Below, one piece after another: positions 1 to 7,636 of a DNA stretch of 28,216 nt; the stretch's first letter is position 1, and each line of letters opens with the position of its first letter. The DNA comes from an uncultured Clostridia bacterium (lineage in GTDB: Bacteria > Bacillota > Clostridia > Christensenellales > Aristaeellaceae), in contig CAKUFA010000036.1 in assembly GCA_934647165.1 (NCBI GenBank), forward strand, positions 1 through 28,216, in the 5' to 3' direction. The position numbers and the translations under genes are program-made. The notes under the pieces are model-generated. The model was not told where the DNA came from. It did not search any database and saw nothing but the letters and a program-made list of their open reading frames with translations.

Positions 1-113
1 TTCAAAATCTGCCATTGCATCTGACGAAAAATTCATTCGCCTCCGCACCAACTCATTTGTGCGGTATTGCCTTAAGTTTCCGTTTACAGGCTTATAGAAA
101 GGATAGGGAAAAG

Positions 114-2408
114 ATGGATTTATCAATGCTCAATCCGCAGCAGCGGCTGGCAGCCGAAACCTTGGAGGGGCCGGTGCTGATTCTGGCAGGCGCGGGCAGC
201 GGCAAGACGCGCGCGCTCACCTGCAGGGTGGCCAATTTGATGGATCATGGCGTGCAGCCCTGGTCGATTCTGGCGTTGACGTTCACCAATAAAGCGGCCA
301 GAGAAATGCGGGAGCGCATTGAGAAGCTTGTGGGGGATGCGGCGCAGGACGCCTGGATTTCCACCTTTCATGCCACGTGCGCCCGCATTTTGCGCAGGGA
401 TATTGAAAAGCTCGGTTATACCCGTTCCTTCGTTATTTATGATGACGACGATCAGACAACGACGCTCAAGGAAATTTTGAAACGGCTGAACGTGGATGAA
501 AAACTGCTGCCCCACAAGGAGATCCGCGCCAAAATTTCGGATGCGAAGAACAAACTGATGAGCCCGGACGAGTGGTTTCAGCAAAGTGACAGAGATTATC
601 GAAGCCAGCTGATCCATGACGTATTTGTGGAATATGAAACGCGCCTGAAGGCGCAAAACGCCCTGGATTTTGACGACCTGCTGCTCAAAACGCTCACGCT
701 TTTCACCGACCATCCGCCGGTGTTGGACAGTTATCGCCGCCGCTTTCGTTATGTGATGGTGGACGAATATCAGGACACGAACTTCGCCCAGTATCAGCTG
801 GTGAAGCTGCTCACGGCGGAAAGCCGCAACCTGTGCGTGGTGGGCGACGACGATCAGTCCATCTATGGCTGGCGCGGCGCGGATATCCGCAACATATTGG
901 ATTTTGAGAAGGACTACCCGGACGCTACGGTCATCAAACTGGAGCAGAACTACCGCTCTACAGCCAACATCCTGGATGCGGCCAACCAGGTGATTGCCCA
1001 CAACACCGGGCGCAAGGAAAAGGTGCTGTGGACGGACGCGGGCGAGGGCGAACCCATCAAGCTGTTCTGTGCAGGGGACGAACGGGAGGAAGCCGCGTGG
1101 GTGGCCGACCGCATTCGCCAGCTGTCACGACAGGGGGAACCCTTTGGCAACGTAGCCATTCTTTATCGCACCAACGCCCAAAGCCGTGTGCTGGAAGAAA
1201 TGCTCATGCGCTCGGGGATTCCCTACAAGGTGTTTGGCGGGCAGAAATTCTACGACCGGCGCGAAGTGCGGGATGTAATCGCCTATCTGCGAGTGATTGT
1301 GAATCCGGCGGACGATGTGAGCCTGAAACGTATTATCAACGTGCCAAAGCGCTCCATCGGCGACAGCACCGTGCAGGAGCTGGCGCGGCATGCCAGGGAA
1401 AATGAAATGCCCCTGTTCAGCAGCCTTACGGATATTCCGGACAGCCTGTCCGCCCGGCCGCGCAAGTGCGTGACGGACTTTATGACCCTGATGACCCTTT
1501 TGATGGCCATGAAGGAAACGCTGCCCTTGAACGAATTTGTGCAGCAGCTGGTGGATAAGACCGGCCTGCTTGCACAATATCAGAAGGAAGACAGCGAAGA
1601 GGCGAATGCGCGGGTAGAGAACATCCGGGAATTCCTGGGCGCGGTGGAGGAGTTTACCAAGGCAAGCGAAAATGCCACGCTTGAGGACTATCTGGAAAAC
1701 GTGGCACTGGTGACGGATCTGGATCAGGCGGAGGACGAGCGCGGCTATGTGACAATGATGACGCTGCATTCCGCCAAGGGATTGGAATTTCCGGACGTAT
1801 TCATTACGGGGCTGGAGGAAGGCATTTTCCCTTCCGGCCGCAGCCTGATGGACGAAAGTCGCATGGAGGAGGAACGCAGGCTGTGCTATGTGGGCATCAC
1901 CCGCGCACAGAAGCGGCTGTTCCTATCCCGTGCCAGCCAGCGCATGCTGTATAACCAGGTGAACCACAATGCGCCAAGCCGGTTTTTGCAGGAAATTCCC
2001 GAGCGGCTTTTGCAGGATGACTGGGCGGAAAAGAAGCAGGCGGCCTTCCGTGATGTGCCGCAGATGACGAAAACCCACGGCATGGCCAGCGGTTACGGCC
2101 TCAAGTCCACCCCGGCGGTGAGCCAGCTGGGGCAGCCCAAGCTGACCCTTCATGGAGAAATGCTGAACATTCCGGGGGTCACGAAGGGCTTTGTGCCGTC
2201 CCCGGCGCGCGAGGTGAGCGGAAGCGCCATGCAGAACCTTTTCCAAAAAGGAGACCGGGTGATGCACCGCAAGTTCGGCGAGGGCAATGTGGTGGAGGTG
2301 CGCGGCAAGGGCTCTGATGCACGCATCCTAATTGAATTTACGGCCTATGGGGTGAAAGAGTTCAGCTTGTCCATTGCGCCCATTGTGAAGCTGGAGGATG
2401 ACGAATGA
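114..2408 (+). CDS. pcrA: ATP-dependent DNA helicase PcrA/UvrD (superfamily 1A)
   Basis: A 764-residue 3'-5' DNA helicase that unwinds DNA in nucleotide excision repair and clears blocked replication or recombination intermediates in the cytoplasm. All SF1A motifs are visible in order: Walker A AGAGSGKT (residues 25-32), Ia TFTNKAAREM, DEXX box with D217-E218 followed by YQD, motif III QSIYGWRGAD, motif IV QNYRST, motif V TLHSAKGLEFPDVF and motif VI YVGITRAQKRL. The C-terminus GDRVMHRKFGEG matches the Tudor-like tail of PcrA. The frame is open back to base 15, but those 33 codons have no PcrA-like sequence. ATG 114 follows an AAAGGA-type site and starts exactly at the conserved MLNPQQ region, so it is preferred. 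It overlaps ligA by four bases, the usual Gram-positive pcrA-ligA pairing. Length is normal for the family. Confidence 0.97.
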   Translation: MDLSMLNPQQRLAAETLEGPVLILAGAGSGKTRALTCRVANLMDHGVQPWSILALTFTNKAAREMRERIEKLVGDAAQDAWISTFHATCARILRRDIEKLGYTRSFVIYDDDDQTTTLKEILKRLNVDEKLLPHKEIRAKISDAKNKLMSPDEWFQQSDRDYRSQLIHDVFVEYETRLKAQNALDFDDLLLKTLTLFTDHPPVLDSYRRRFRYVMVDEYQDTNFAQYQLVKLLTAESRNLCVVGDDDQSIYGWRGADIRNILDFEKDYPDATVIKLEQNYRSTANILDAANQVIAHNTGRKEKVLWTDAGEGEPIKLFCAGDEREEAAWVADRIRQLSRQGEPFGNVAILYRTNAQSRVLEEMLMRSGIPYKVFGGQKFYDRREVRDVIAYLRVIVNPADDVSLKRIINVPKRSIGDSTVQELARHARENEMPLFSSLTDIPDSLSARPRKCVTDFMTLMTLLMAMKETLPLNEFVQQLVDKTGLLAQYQKEDSEEANARVENIREFLGAVEEFTKASENATLEDYLENVALVTDLDQAEDERGYVTMMTLHSAKGLEFPDVFITGLEEGIFPSGRSLMDESRMEEERRLCYVGITRAQKRLFLSRASQRMLYNQVNHNAPSRFLQEIPERLLQDDWAEKKQAAFRDVPQMTKTHGMASGYGLKSTPAVSQLGQPKLTLHGEMLNIPGVTKGFVPSPAREVSGSAMQNLFQKGDRVMHRKFGEGNVVEVRGKGSDARILIEFTAYGVKEFSLSIAPIVKLEDDE

Positions 2409-4375
2409 CCGACTATGAAGCGAGGATGCGGCCGCTGGTTGATCGGTTGAATGAAACGGCCTACGCTTATTATGTGTTGGATAAGCCGGAAATTTCTGAT
2501 ATGCAGTGGGATCAGCTGTACGATCAGCTGGTGAAGCTGGAAAAGGAAAGCGGCGTGGTGTTGCCGGATTCCCCCACGCATCGGGTTGGCGGCGAGCCGC
2601 TCAAGGGCTTTGAACAGCACACGCACATGCATCGCTTGTGGAGCATGGACAAGGTGCAGTCGATCCCTGCGCTGGAGGACTGGATTCGCCGCACGGAAAA
2701 ACTGGCGGAGGGGGAAAGGCTGCAATACTATGTGGAATACAAGTTTGACGGCCTGACCCTGAACCTGACCTATCGGGATGGACAGCTGGTGCAGGCGGCC
2801 ACCCGTGGCAACGGTGTGACGGGGGAAGCCATCCTGCCCCAGGCGAAGACCATCCGCGCCGTGCCGCTGACCATTCCCTACAAAGGCCTACTGGAGGTAC
2901 AGGGTGAATGCATCATGCGCCTGAGCACCCTGGAGAGCTACAACAAAACGGCCAGGGAACCGCTGAAAAACGCCCGCAACGCTGCGGCAGGCGCGCTGCG
3001 GAACCTTGACCCGGCGGTGACGGCAGCTCGTCGGCTGGATGTGTTCTTTTATCAAATAGGCACGATTGAAAATCCGCCATACGATGATCAGCCCGGCATG
3101 TTGAAATTCCTCAGGGAGAACGGTTTTCAGGTGAGCCCGTATCTGGGGAAGCCGACGAACCGGGAGGAAATTGAAGCGTGCATCCGCGACATTGAACGGC
3201 AGCGCCCCACACTGGACTTCCTGATTGACGGAGCGGTTATCAAAGTGGGCAACTTTGCCCTGCGGGAAAAGATGGGCTACACGGAGAAATTTCCCCGCTG
3301 GGCGGTGGCCTACAAATTTGAGGCGGAAGAAAGCGTAACCATCCTGCGCAAGGTGACTTGGGAGTTAGGGCGCACAGGTAAGCTGACGCCCCTTGCCCAT
3401 CTTGACCCAGTGGATTTTTACGGCGTGACGGTGCGCAAAGCCACCCTGAACAACTGGGGAGACATCCAGCGCAAGAAGGTAGCCATCGGCGCGCCGGTGT
3501 GGATTCGCCGCTCCAATGACGTGATTCCGGAAATTATGGGGCGTGTGGGGGAAGCACAGGCGGGTGAAACGGCCATTGAAAAGCCCACCCACTGCCCGGC
3601 CTGCGGCGGGCCGCTGGTGGAAAGAGGTGCGCACCTGTTTTGCATGAACCGTGTAAGCTGCCGTCCCCAGGCAGTGGCGCGGCTGGATCACTTTGCCGGA
3701 CGGGATGCCATGGATATTGACGGCTTTTCGGAAAAAACCGCGGAGCAGCTGTATGACCAGAAAGGTGTGCGCGATCCGGCAGACTTGTATCACCTGACGA
3801 GGGAGGACGTGCTTTCGCTGGACGGCTTCAAAGATAAAAAGGCTGACAAATTGCTGCTGGCACTGGAAAAAAGCAAGGACTGCGCGCTGGACGCGTTTCT
3901 GTTTGCAGTGGGCATCCCCAATGTGGGGCGTAAAACAGCACGAGATATTGCAAATGCCTTTGGCACCCTGGAAAAGGTGGAGCAGGCGACGAATGAGCAG
4001 CTGACGGCCATTCCGGATGTGGGCGACATTGTGGCGGCAAGCGTGACGGAGTTTTTCTCCTTTGCGGAAAATCGCACGATGATCGACCGGCTGCTGAATG
4101 CAGGCGTGAAACCGCGGGAGGCGCAGGGAAAAGCCGAGGGCGTGCTTAGCGGGATGACGGCGGTTGTCACAGGCACGCTGCCAACGCTGTCCCGAAAGGA
4201 AGCGGAGGAAATGATCCGCCGCCATGGCGGAACAGCGGCTTCATCCGTGAGCAAAAAGACCGCCTTTGTTGTTGCGGGCGAGGCGGCGGGCAGTAAGCTG
4301 GATAAGGCGACAGCGCTCGGTATCGAGGTTATTGACGAAGCGGAGCTGCGCGCACGGGTAGGCGAGCCCTTATGA
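2405..4375 (+). CDS. ligA: NAD-dependent DNA ligase LigA
   Basis: A 656-residue NAD+-dependent DNA ligase that seals nicks in replication and repair. The N-terminal Ia region (AYYVLDKPEISDMQWDQLY) is followed by the adenylation site EYKFDG with K113 as the lysine that takes AMP. Further landmarks are NARNAAAGALRNLDP, the IDGAVIKV motif, the OB-fold region GRTGKLTPLAHLDPV, a four-cysteine zinc finger (C397, C400, C413, C419), helix-hairpin-helix repeats (about 425-570) and a C-terminal BRCT domain (about 580-650). The start ATG overlaps the pcrA stop as ATGA, implying translational coupling. Several usually invariant positions are altered: EYKFDG for EPKIDG/EPKFDG, and HRLWSMDKVQ where HxxPMLSLDN is usual. 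It therefore belongs to a divergent LigA subgroup. All core catalytic positions are present, so it should be active. Confidence 0.95.
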   Translation: MTDYEARMRPLVDRLNETAYAYYVLDKPEISDMQWDQLYDQLVKLEKESGVVLPDSPTHRVGGEPLKGFEQHTHMHRLWSMDKVQSIPALEDWIRRTEKLAEGERLQYYVEYKFDGLTLNLTYRDGQLVQAATRGNGVTGEAILPQAKTIRAVPLTIPYKGLLEVQGECIMRLSTLESYNKTAREPLKNARNAAAGALRNLDPAVTAARRLDVFFYQIGTIENPPYDDQPGMLKFLRENGFQVSPYLGKPTNREEIEACIRDIERQRPTLDFLIDGAVIKVGNFALREKMGYTEKFPRWAVAYKFEAEESVTILRKVTWELGRTGKLTPLAHLDPVDFYGVTVRKATLNNWGDIQRKKVAIGAPVWIRRSNDVIPEIMGRVGEAQAGETAIEKPTHCPACGGPLVERGAHLFCMNRVSCRPQAVARLDHFAGRDAMDIDGFSEKTAEQLYDQKGVRDPADLYHLTREDVLSLDGFKDKKADKLLLALEKSKDCALDAFLFAVGIPNVGRKTARDIANAFGTLEKVEQATNEQLTAIPDVGDIVAASVTEFFSFAENRTMIDRLLNAGVKPREAQGKAEGVLSGMTAVVTGTLPTLSRKEAEEMIRRHGGTAASSVSKKTAFVVAGEAAGSKLDKATALGIEVIDEAELRARVGEPL

Positions 4376-4750
4376 CCGGGAAGCGCCCGCGCGCACCACA
4401 TGGTTATACGCAGCCTGTGATGGCGTGACAGTTTGCTGCATGCTTTCGGCTGCGGCAGCGGATTGCCGCGTCGGGCGCTGCCCAGGCAGATAGAATGTGA
4501 TGAATTTGACGGCAAAGATGTCGCAGACGACATATTGTCGGCTCTCCTCATCAAAAAGAACGATGAACTGCGCACCGACGGTGTAGAGCAGCCCCTGCTT
4601 GCTGACAAGGTTTTGGGTGCCGATGAGGAAGTCTACGACCACGTAGGTACCGATGTTCTCCTGGAGCACCTGCTGCATGGAGCCCTGGTAAGCTTCAGTG
4701 TCAAAGGTCTGCTCGGCGGGCACCTGAAAACTGCCGCTCATTTCGCTCAT
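4370..4750 (-). CDS. GerQ-like small protein (putative spore coat / germination protein)
   Basis: A 126-residue protein with no signal peptide or membrane segment. The centre (about residues 22-90) reads as a compact beta-rich domain: SMQQVLQENIGTYVVVDFL, then KQGLLYTVGAQFIVLFDEES and CDIFAVKFITFYLPG. The spacing of an N-terminal LxxNxG, a central KxGxxxxVGxxFIxLxD and a terminal KFITF resembles Bacillus GerQ (Spore_GerQ family), a transglutaminase-crosslinked coat protein needed for CwlJ function in germination. This is remote pattern similarity seen by eye. The N-terminal 20 residues and C-terminal 35 residues are low complexity, as in GerQ tails. An AAAGGGG site lies about 12 bases upstream of the ATG. 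The stop overlaps the convergent ligA stop by six bases. If GerQ-like, the host is a spore former or descends from one. Otherwise it is a hypothetical protein. Confidence 0.6.
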   Translation of the reverse strand: MSEMSGSFQVPAEQTFDTEAYQGSMQQVLQENIGTYVVVDFLIGTQNLVSKQGLLYTVGAQFIVLFDEESRQYVVCDIFAVKFITFYLPGQRPTRQSAAAAESMQQTVTPSQAAYNHVVRAGASRS

Positions 4751-4779
4751 GAAAAAAACATCCCCTTTCGTTGGATTCG

Positions 4780-4788
4780 TGCTATAAT
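4780..4788 (+). promoter_or_regulatory. Extended -10 promoter for the thioesterase gene
   Basis: TGCTATAAT is an extended -10 element (TG, one base, then perfect TATAAT at 4783-4788). No good -35 hexamer lies 16-18 bases upstream, which is tolerated with an extended -10. Transcription would start near 4795, about 50 bases before the ATG at 4846. Confidence 0.6.
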
Positions 4789-4793
4789 CTATG
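4785..4793 (-). promoter_or_regulatory. Possible sporulation-type -10 (sigma-K-like) for the GerQ-like gene
   Basis: On the minus strand the bases read CATAGATTA, fitting the sigma-K -10 consensus CATANNNTA. An AC dinucleotide lies about 19 bases upstream, slightly beyond the usual -35 spacing. It would give a leader of about 30 bases before the ATG at 4750. It overlaps the divergent TATAAT at 4783-4788. A nine-base match is weak evidence by itself. Confidence 0.3.
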
Positions 4794-4845
4794 CGGAAAC
4801 GACGGCAGGATTGTCACCTAAATGATGAAAATAAGGAGTTTATCC

Positions 4846-5232
4846 ATGATGGAAGAGCAGAAAAAAGGTATGTGGAAAACTGTGGTGACCGAGGAGAACA
4901 CGGCCAAAGAGATGGGCAGCGGATCCCTGGCGGTGCTGGCAACGCCTGCATTGGTGGCGCTGATGGAGCATGCCGCCTGCCAGGCGCTTGAAGGCATGCT
5001 GGACGAGGGCATCACCACGGTGGGAACAAAGATGGATGTGGATCACGTGGCGGCAACGCCGGTTGGTATGGAAGTGTGGGCCGAAGCGATCCTTACGGCG
5101 CAAGAGGGGCGTGGGTATACCTTTGACATCACGGCCTATGATGCGAGCGGCGTGATCGGGAAGGCAAAGCACCAGCGGGTGAGCGTGAAAGCGGAGAAGT
5201 TCATCGCCAAGGCCGAAGCAAAGCGTGGCTGA
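4846..5232 (+). CDS. Hotdog-fold acyl-CoA thioesterase, fluoroacetyl-CoA thioesterase (FlK)-like
   Basis: A 128-residue single-domain hotdog thioesterase, expected to hydrolyse a small acyl-CoA in the cytoplasm. ATPALVALMEHAA and GTTVGT-like then DVDHVAATPVG segments match the FlK family. The Thr/Glu/His set falls at T33, E41 and H67, with the same mutual spacing as T42, E50 and H76 of Streptomyces cattleya FlK. The frame is open to 4822, but ATG 4846 has AAGGAG (4833-4838) seven bases upstream, which decides the start. Substrate cannot be read from sequence: many anaerobes carry such proteins without any link to fluoroacetate, so general acyl-CoA housekeeping is equally possible. It lies upstream of alr, separated by a hairpin, and may share its transcript. 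Confidence 0.85.
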   Translation: MMEEQKKGMWKTVVTEENTAKEMGSGSLAVLATPALVALMEHAACQALEGMLDEGITTVGTKMDVDHVAATPVGMEVWAEAILTAQEGRGYTFDITAYDASGVIGKAKHQRVSVKAEKFIAKAEAKRG

Positions 5233-5239
5233 AAAGTGT

Positions 5240-5270
5240 GCAGGCAGCGCCTAAAACAGGTGCTGCCTGC
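5240..5270 (+). repeat. Intergenic hairpin upstream of alr (no T-tract)
   Basis: GCAGGCAGC (5240-5248) pairs perfectly with GCTGCCTGC (5262-5270), and three more inner pairs (one G-T) leave a seven-base loop. No run of T follows, so it is not a standard intrinsic terminator. It starts eight bases after the thioesterase stop and may stabilise or partly terminate the upstream message. Confidence 0.7.
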
Positions 5271-5284
5271 TGGCATATCCAGCA
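5268..5284 (+). repeat. Second hairpin abutting the alr ribosome binding site
   Basis: TGCTGG (5268-5273) pairs with CCAGCA (5279-5284) around a five-base loop, ending directly before the AAAGGAG of alr (5285-5291). Its first three bases are also the last three of the 5240-5270 stem, so the two cannot both form completely. Confidence 0.5.
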
Positions 5285-5300
5285 AAAGGAGAAACGGAAG

Positions 5301-6467
5301 ATGACGGAGAGCTTTATCCGCCGCACATGGGTGGATGTGGATTTGGACAAGCTTAAAAGCAATTATCGCACGGCAAAAAGCCTGACGCAGAGCACGGTGA
5401 CCTGCGTGCTGAAAGCCAACGCTTATGGACATGGCGCGGTACGCGTGGCGCAGGCGTTGGCGGAGGAGGGCTGTGAGAGCTTTGCTGTCAGCTGTGTGCG
5501 TGAAGGCCTGCAGCTACGCCAGGCAGGAGTGCATGGCGAAATTCTTGTGATGGGACTGACCGAACCTGAGGCGCTGGAGGCGGCAATCCTTGCGAGGCTG
5601 ACGCTGACGGTGAGCACTTCGGCAGAGCTGGCGGCTATGGAGCACGTGTGTGCGGCGATGCATCAAACCGTTTGCGTGCACCTGAAAGCGGACACAGGGT
5701 TCCATCGGTTGGGCATGGACTGCACGGAACAGGCGGCGGATGAAATGGCCGCTGCGGCAGCGAAACTTACGCATGTGCGCGTGGACGGGCTGTACAGTCA
5801 CCTGGGGCTGATTAACAAAGAACGCGACGAGATGCAGCATGACCGGCTGATGAAACTGCACGCCATGTTGGAAGCAAGGGGTGTGCATATTGCCGATGTA
5901 CACCTTTGCGACAGCATCGGGCTGGTGCGCTATCCCCAATGGCACATGAGCCGGGTACGGGTGGGCGCACTGCTTTTCGGCGTTCGGCCTTCCCGCAGCG
6001 AGCACATGCCCTTTCAGTGCCTGGAAACACTGACGCTGCGCACGACGGTGGCGCAGGTGCGCCAGGTGGAGGCGGAGGAGATTGTCGGCTATGGGGATGA
6101 ACAGATCCTCACGCGACCGTCAAGGATTGCAACACTGTGCGCAGGCTATGGCGACGGGTACCCGCGGCGCCTGTCCAACGGACGGGGAAAAGTGATGATA
6201 CGCGGTCACCTTGCGCCGGTGATTGGTTTGATCTGCATGGATCAGATGATGGTGGATGTGACGGATATGCCCGGCGTGGAAGCGGGTGATACAGCGGAGC
6301 TGCTGGGCGGCGGAATTTCCTATGGTCAGATAGCCGATTGGGCGGAAACAAACCGCAATGAATGCCTGACCATTCTGTCAAACCGTCCGGTGCGGGTCTA
6401 TCACGAAAAAGGACGCGTGGTAACCATCACGGACGGACTGCTGGAAAAAAGGGAGGATTTTGCATGA
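5301..6467 (+). CDS. alr: Alanine racemase
   Basis: A 388-residue PLP-dependent fold-III racemase that interconverts L- and D-alanine for peptidoglycan. The PLP lysine is K38 in VLKANAYGHGA. The opposite-face catalytic tyrosine is Y283 in AGYGDGYPRR. The C-terminal beta domain carries GLICMDQMMVDVTD, a hallmark of Alr. The frame is open to 5238, but ATG 5301 follows AAGGAG (5286-5290) and begins just before the conserved RRTWVDVDLDKLKSNY start, so it is chosen. The stop overlaps the M20 gene as ATGA. Residues 203-227 (CDSIG, then RVRVGALLFG) differ from the common NSAA/VRPGIxLYG version, so a related amino acid racemase cannot be excluded. D-alanine production fits the murein-peptide genes downstream. 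Confidence 0.93.
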   Translation: MTESFIRRTWVDVDLDKLKSNYRTAKSLTQSTVTCVLKANAYGHGAVRVAQALAEEGCESFAVSCVREGLQLRQAGVHGEILVMGLTEPEALEAAILARLTLTVSTSAELAAMEHVCAAMHQTVCVHLKADTGFHRLGMDCTEQAADEMAAAAAKLTHVRVDGLYSHLGLINKERDEMQHDRLMKLHAMLEARGVHIADVHLCDSIGLVRYPQWHMSRVRVGALLFGVRPSRSEHMPFQCLETLTLRTTVAQVRQVEAEEIVGYGDEQILTRPSRIATLCAGYGDGYPRRLSNGRGKVMIRGHLAPVIGLICMDQMMVDVTDMPGVEAGDTAELLGGGISYGQIADWAETNRNECLTILSNRPVRVYHEKGRVVTITDGLLEKREDFA

Positions 6468-7636
6468 AGCTTTCCATGTGGGAAGAAGCGCTGCATGATG
6501 TGATGCCGAAGGTGCAAAAAATGCGGCGGGAATTGCACCACCATCCGGAGCTGAGTGGTCAGGAGGTATGGACGAAGCGCTATATTCTTCAAAAGCTGGA
6601 GGAAATGGAGATAGAAACACATCTGTTCCGTGACTGCCATGGGGTAATGGGCGTCCTCCGGAACGGAGAAGGGCGCTGTGTGGCCGTGCGCGCGGATATG
6701 GACGCCTTGCCTGTGACAGAACAGACAGGGTTACCTTTCCAATCCGAAAATGCCGGTGTGATGCATGCATGCGGACATGATGCGCACATGGCTTTGGCAT
6801 TGGGAAGCGCCATGTGGCTTGCGGCTAACCGCGACAAATGGCACGGCACGGTGAAATATCTTTTTGAGCCGGAAGAGGAAACTGTGGGCGGCGGCAAGAT
6901 GATGACTGAACAGGGCTGCATGGAAAATCCGACGGTCGATGTGGTCATCGGGCAGCACATGAACCCGCATTATGAGGCGGGGGTGTTTTTTGCCAAAGCA
7001 GGGTATGTGAGCGGAGCCAGCGATGAAATTCGCCTGCGGGTGGAGGGAAAAAGCTGCCACGGCGCATATCCGGAAAGCGGAGTGGACGCCATTGTGATTG
7101 CGGGGCAGGTGGTATCCGCTTTGCAGACGCTGGTGAGCCGCACACTGTCGCCTTTTGATCCGGCAGTGGTGACCATTGGCACCATTGAGGGCGGCACGGC
7201 GAACAACATTGTGTGCGGCGAGGTGAAAATGCGCGGCACATTGCGCACGCTGTCCGAAACAACGCGGGAGAAAATGAAGGCATGCATTTGCCGCACATGC
7301 ACGGGCGTAGCAGAAGCGCTGGGAGGCAAGTGCGAGGTGCAGCTGATTCCAAGCTACGGCGCGGTATACAACAATGACGGCTATTATGCGGTGATTGAAC
7401 GGGAAGCGCGAGAGATGCTGGGACGGGAAAAAATGGTGCAGCGGGAAGCGCCGAGCCTCGGGGTGGAGAGCTTCTACTACTTTGTGCGGCAAACCCCCGG
7501 CGTGTACTACGACCTGGGAAGCGGCGTGGGAACGGCGCTGCATACGCCAACCTTCACGGTGGATGAAGCATGCCTGCTGCCGGGCGTTGCACTGCAATGT
7601 GCATTCGTGCTGGCTTTGCTGGAGGAAAAAGCATGA
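6464..7636 (+). CDS. M20 family metallo-amidohydrolase / peptidase
   Basis: A 390-residue M20D-type enzyme (amidohydrolase, hippurate or IAA-amino acid hydrolase group) that cleaves N-acyl or peptide amide bonds using two divalent metals. Seen: an N-terminal RRELHHHPELSGQE motif, RADMDALPVTE (about 76-86), the metal-binding HACGHDAH (C103, H105), FEPEEE with E138 as likely base and E139 as ligand, GQHMNPH (H165), and a C-terminal LHTPTF. The dimerisation lid domain is about residues 180-295. ATG 6464 has GGGAGGA seven bases upstream and overlaps alr by four bases. It also overlaps dppA by ATGA. In this setting it may deacylate or hydrolyse small peptides released from murein. Exact substrate is unknown, and M20D members are notoriously hard to assign. 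Confidence 0.9.
   Translation: MKLSMWEEALHDVMPKVQKMRRELHHHPELSGQEVWTKRYILQKLEEMEIETHLFRDCHGVMGVLRNGEGRCVAVRADMDALPVTEQTGLPFQSENAGVMHACGHDAHMALALGSAMWLAANRDKWHGTVKYLFEPEEETVGGGKMMTEQGCMENPTVDVVIGQHMNPHYEAGVFFAKAGYVSGASDEIRLRVEGKSCHGAYPESGVDAIVIAGQVVSALQTLVSRTLSPFDPAVVTIGTIEGGTANNIVCGEVKMRGTLRTLSETTREKMKACICRTCTGVAEALGGKCEVQLIPSYGAVYNNDGYYAVIEREAREMLGREKMVQREAPSLGVESFYYFVRQTPGVYYDLGSGVGTALHTPTFTVDEACLLPGVALQCAFVLALLEEKA

Noticed and set aside
15..113. A 33-codon N-terminal extension of pcrA
   Set aside because: The extra residues do not resemble the family, and a ribosome binding site lies just before ATG 114.
4433..4825. A 130-residue plus-strand frame opposite the GerQ-like gene
   Set aside because: It lacks a binding site and a recognisable fold, whereas the minus-strand frame has a coherent beta-rich domain and a ribosome binding site.
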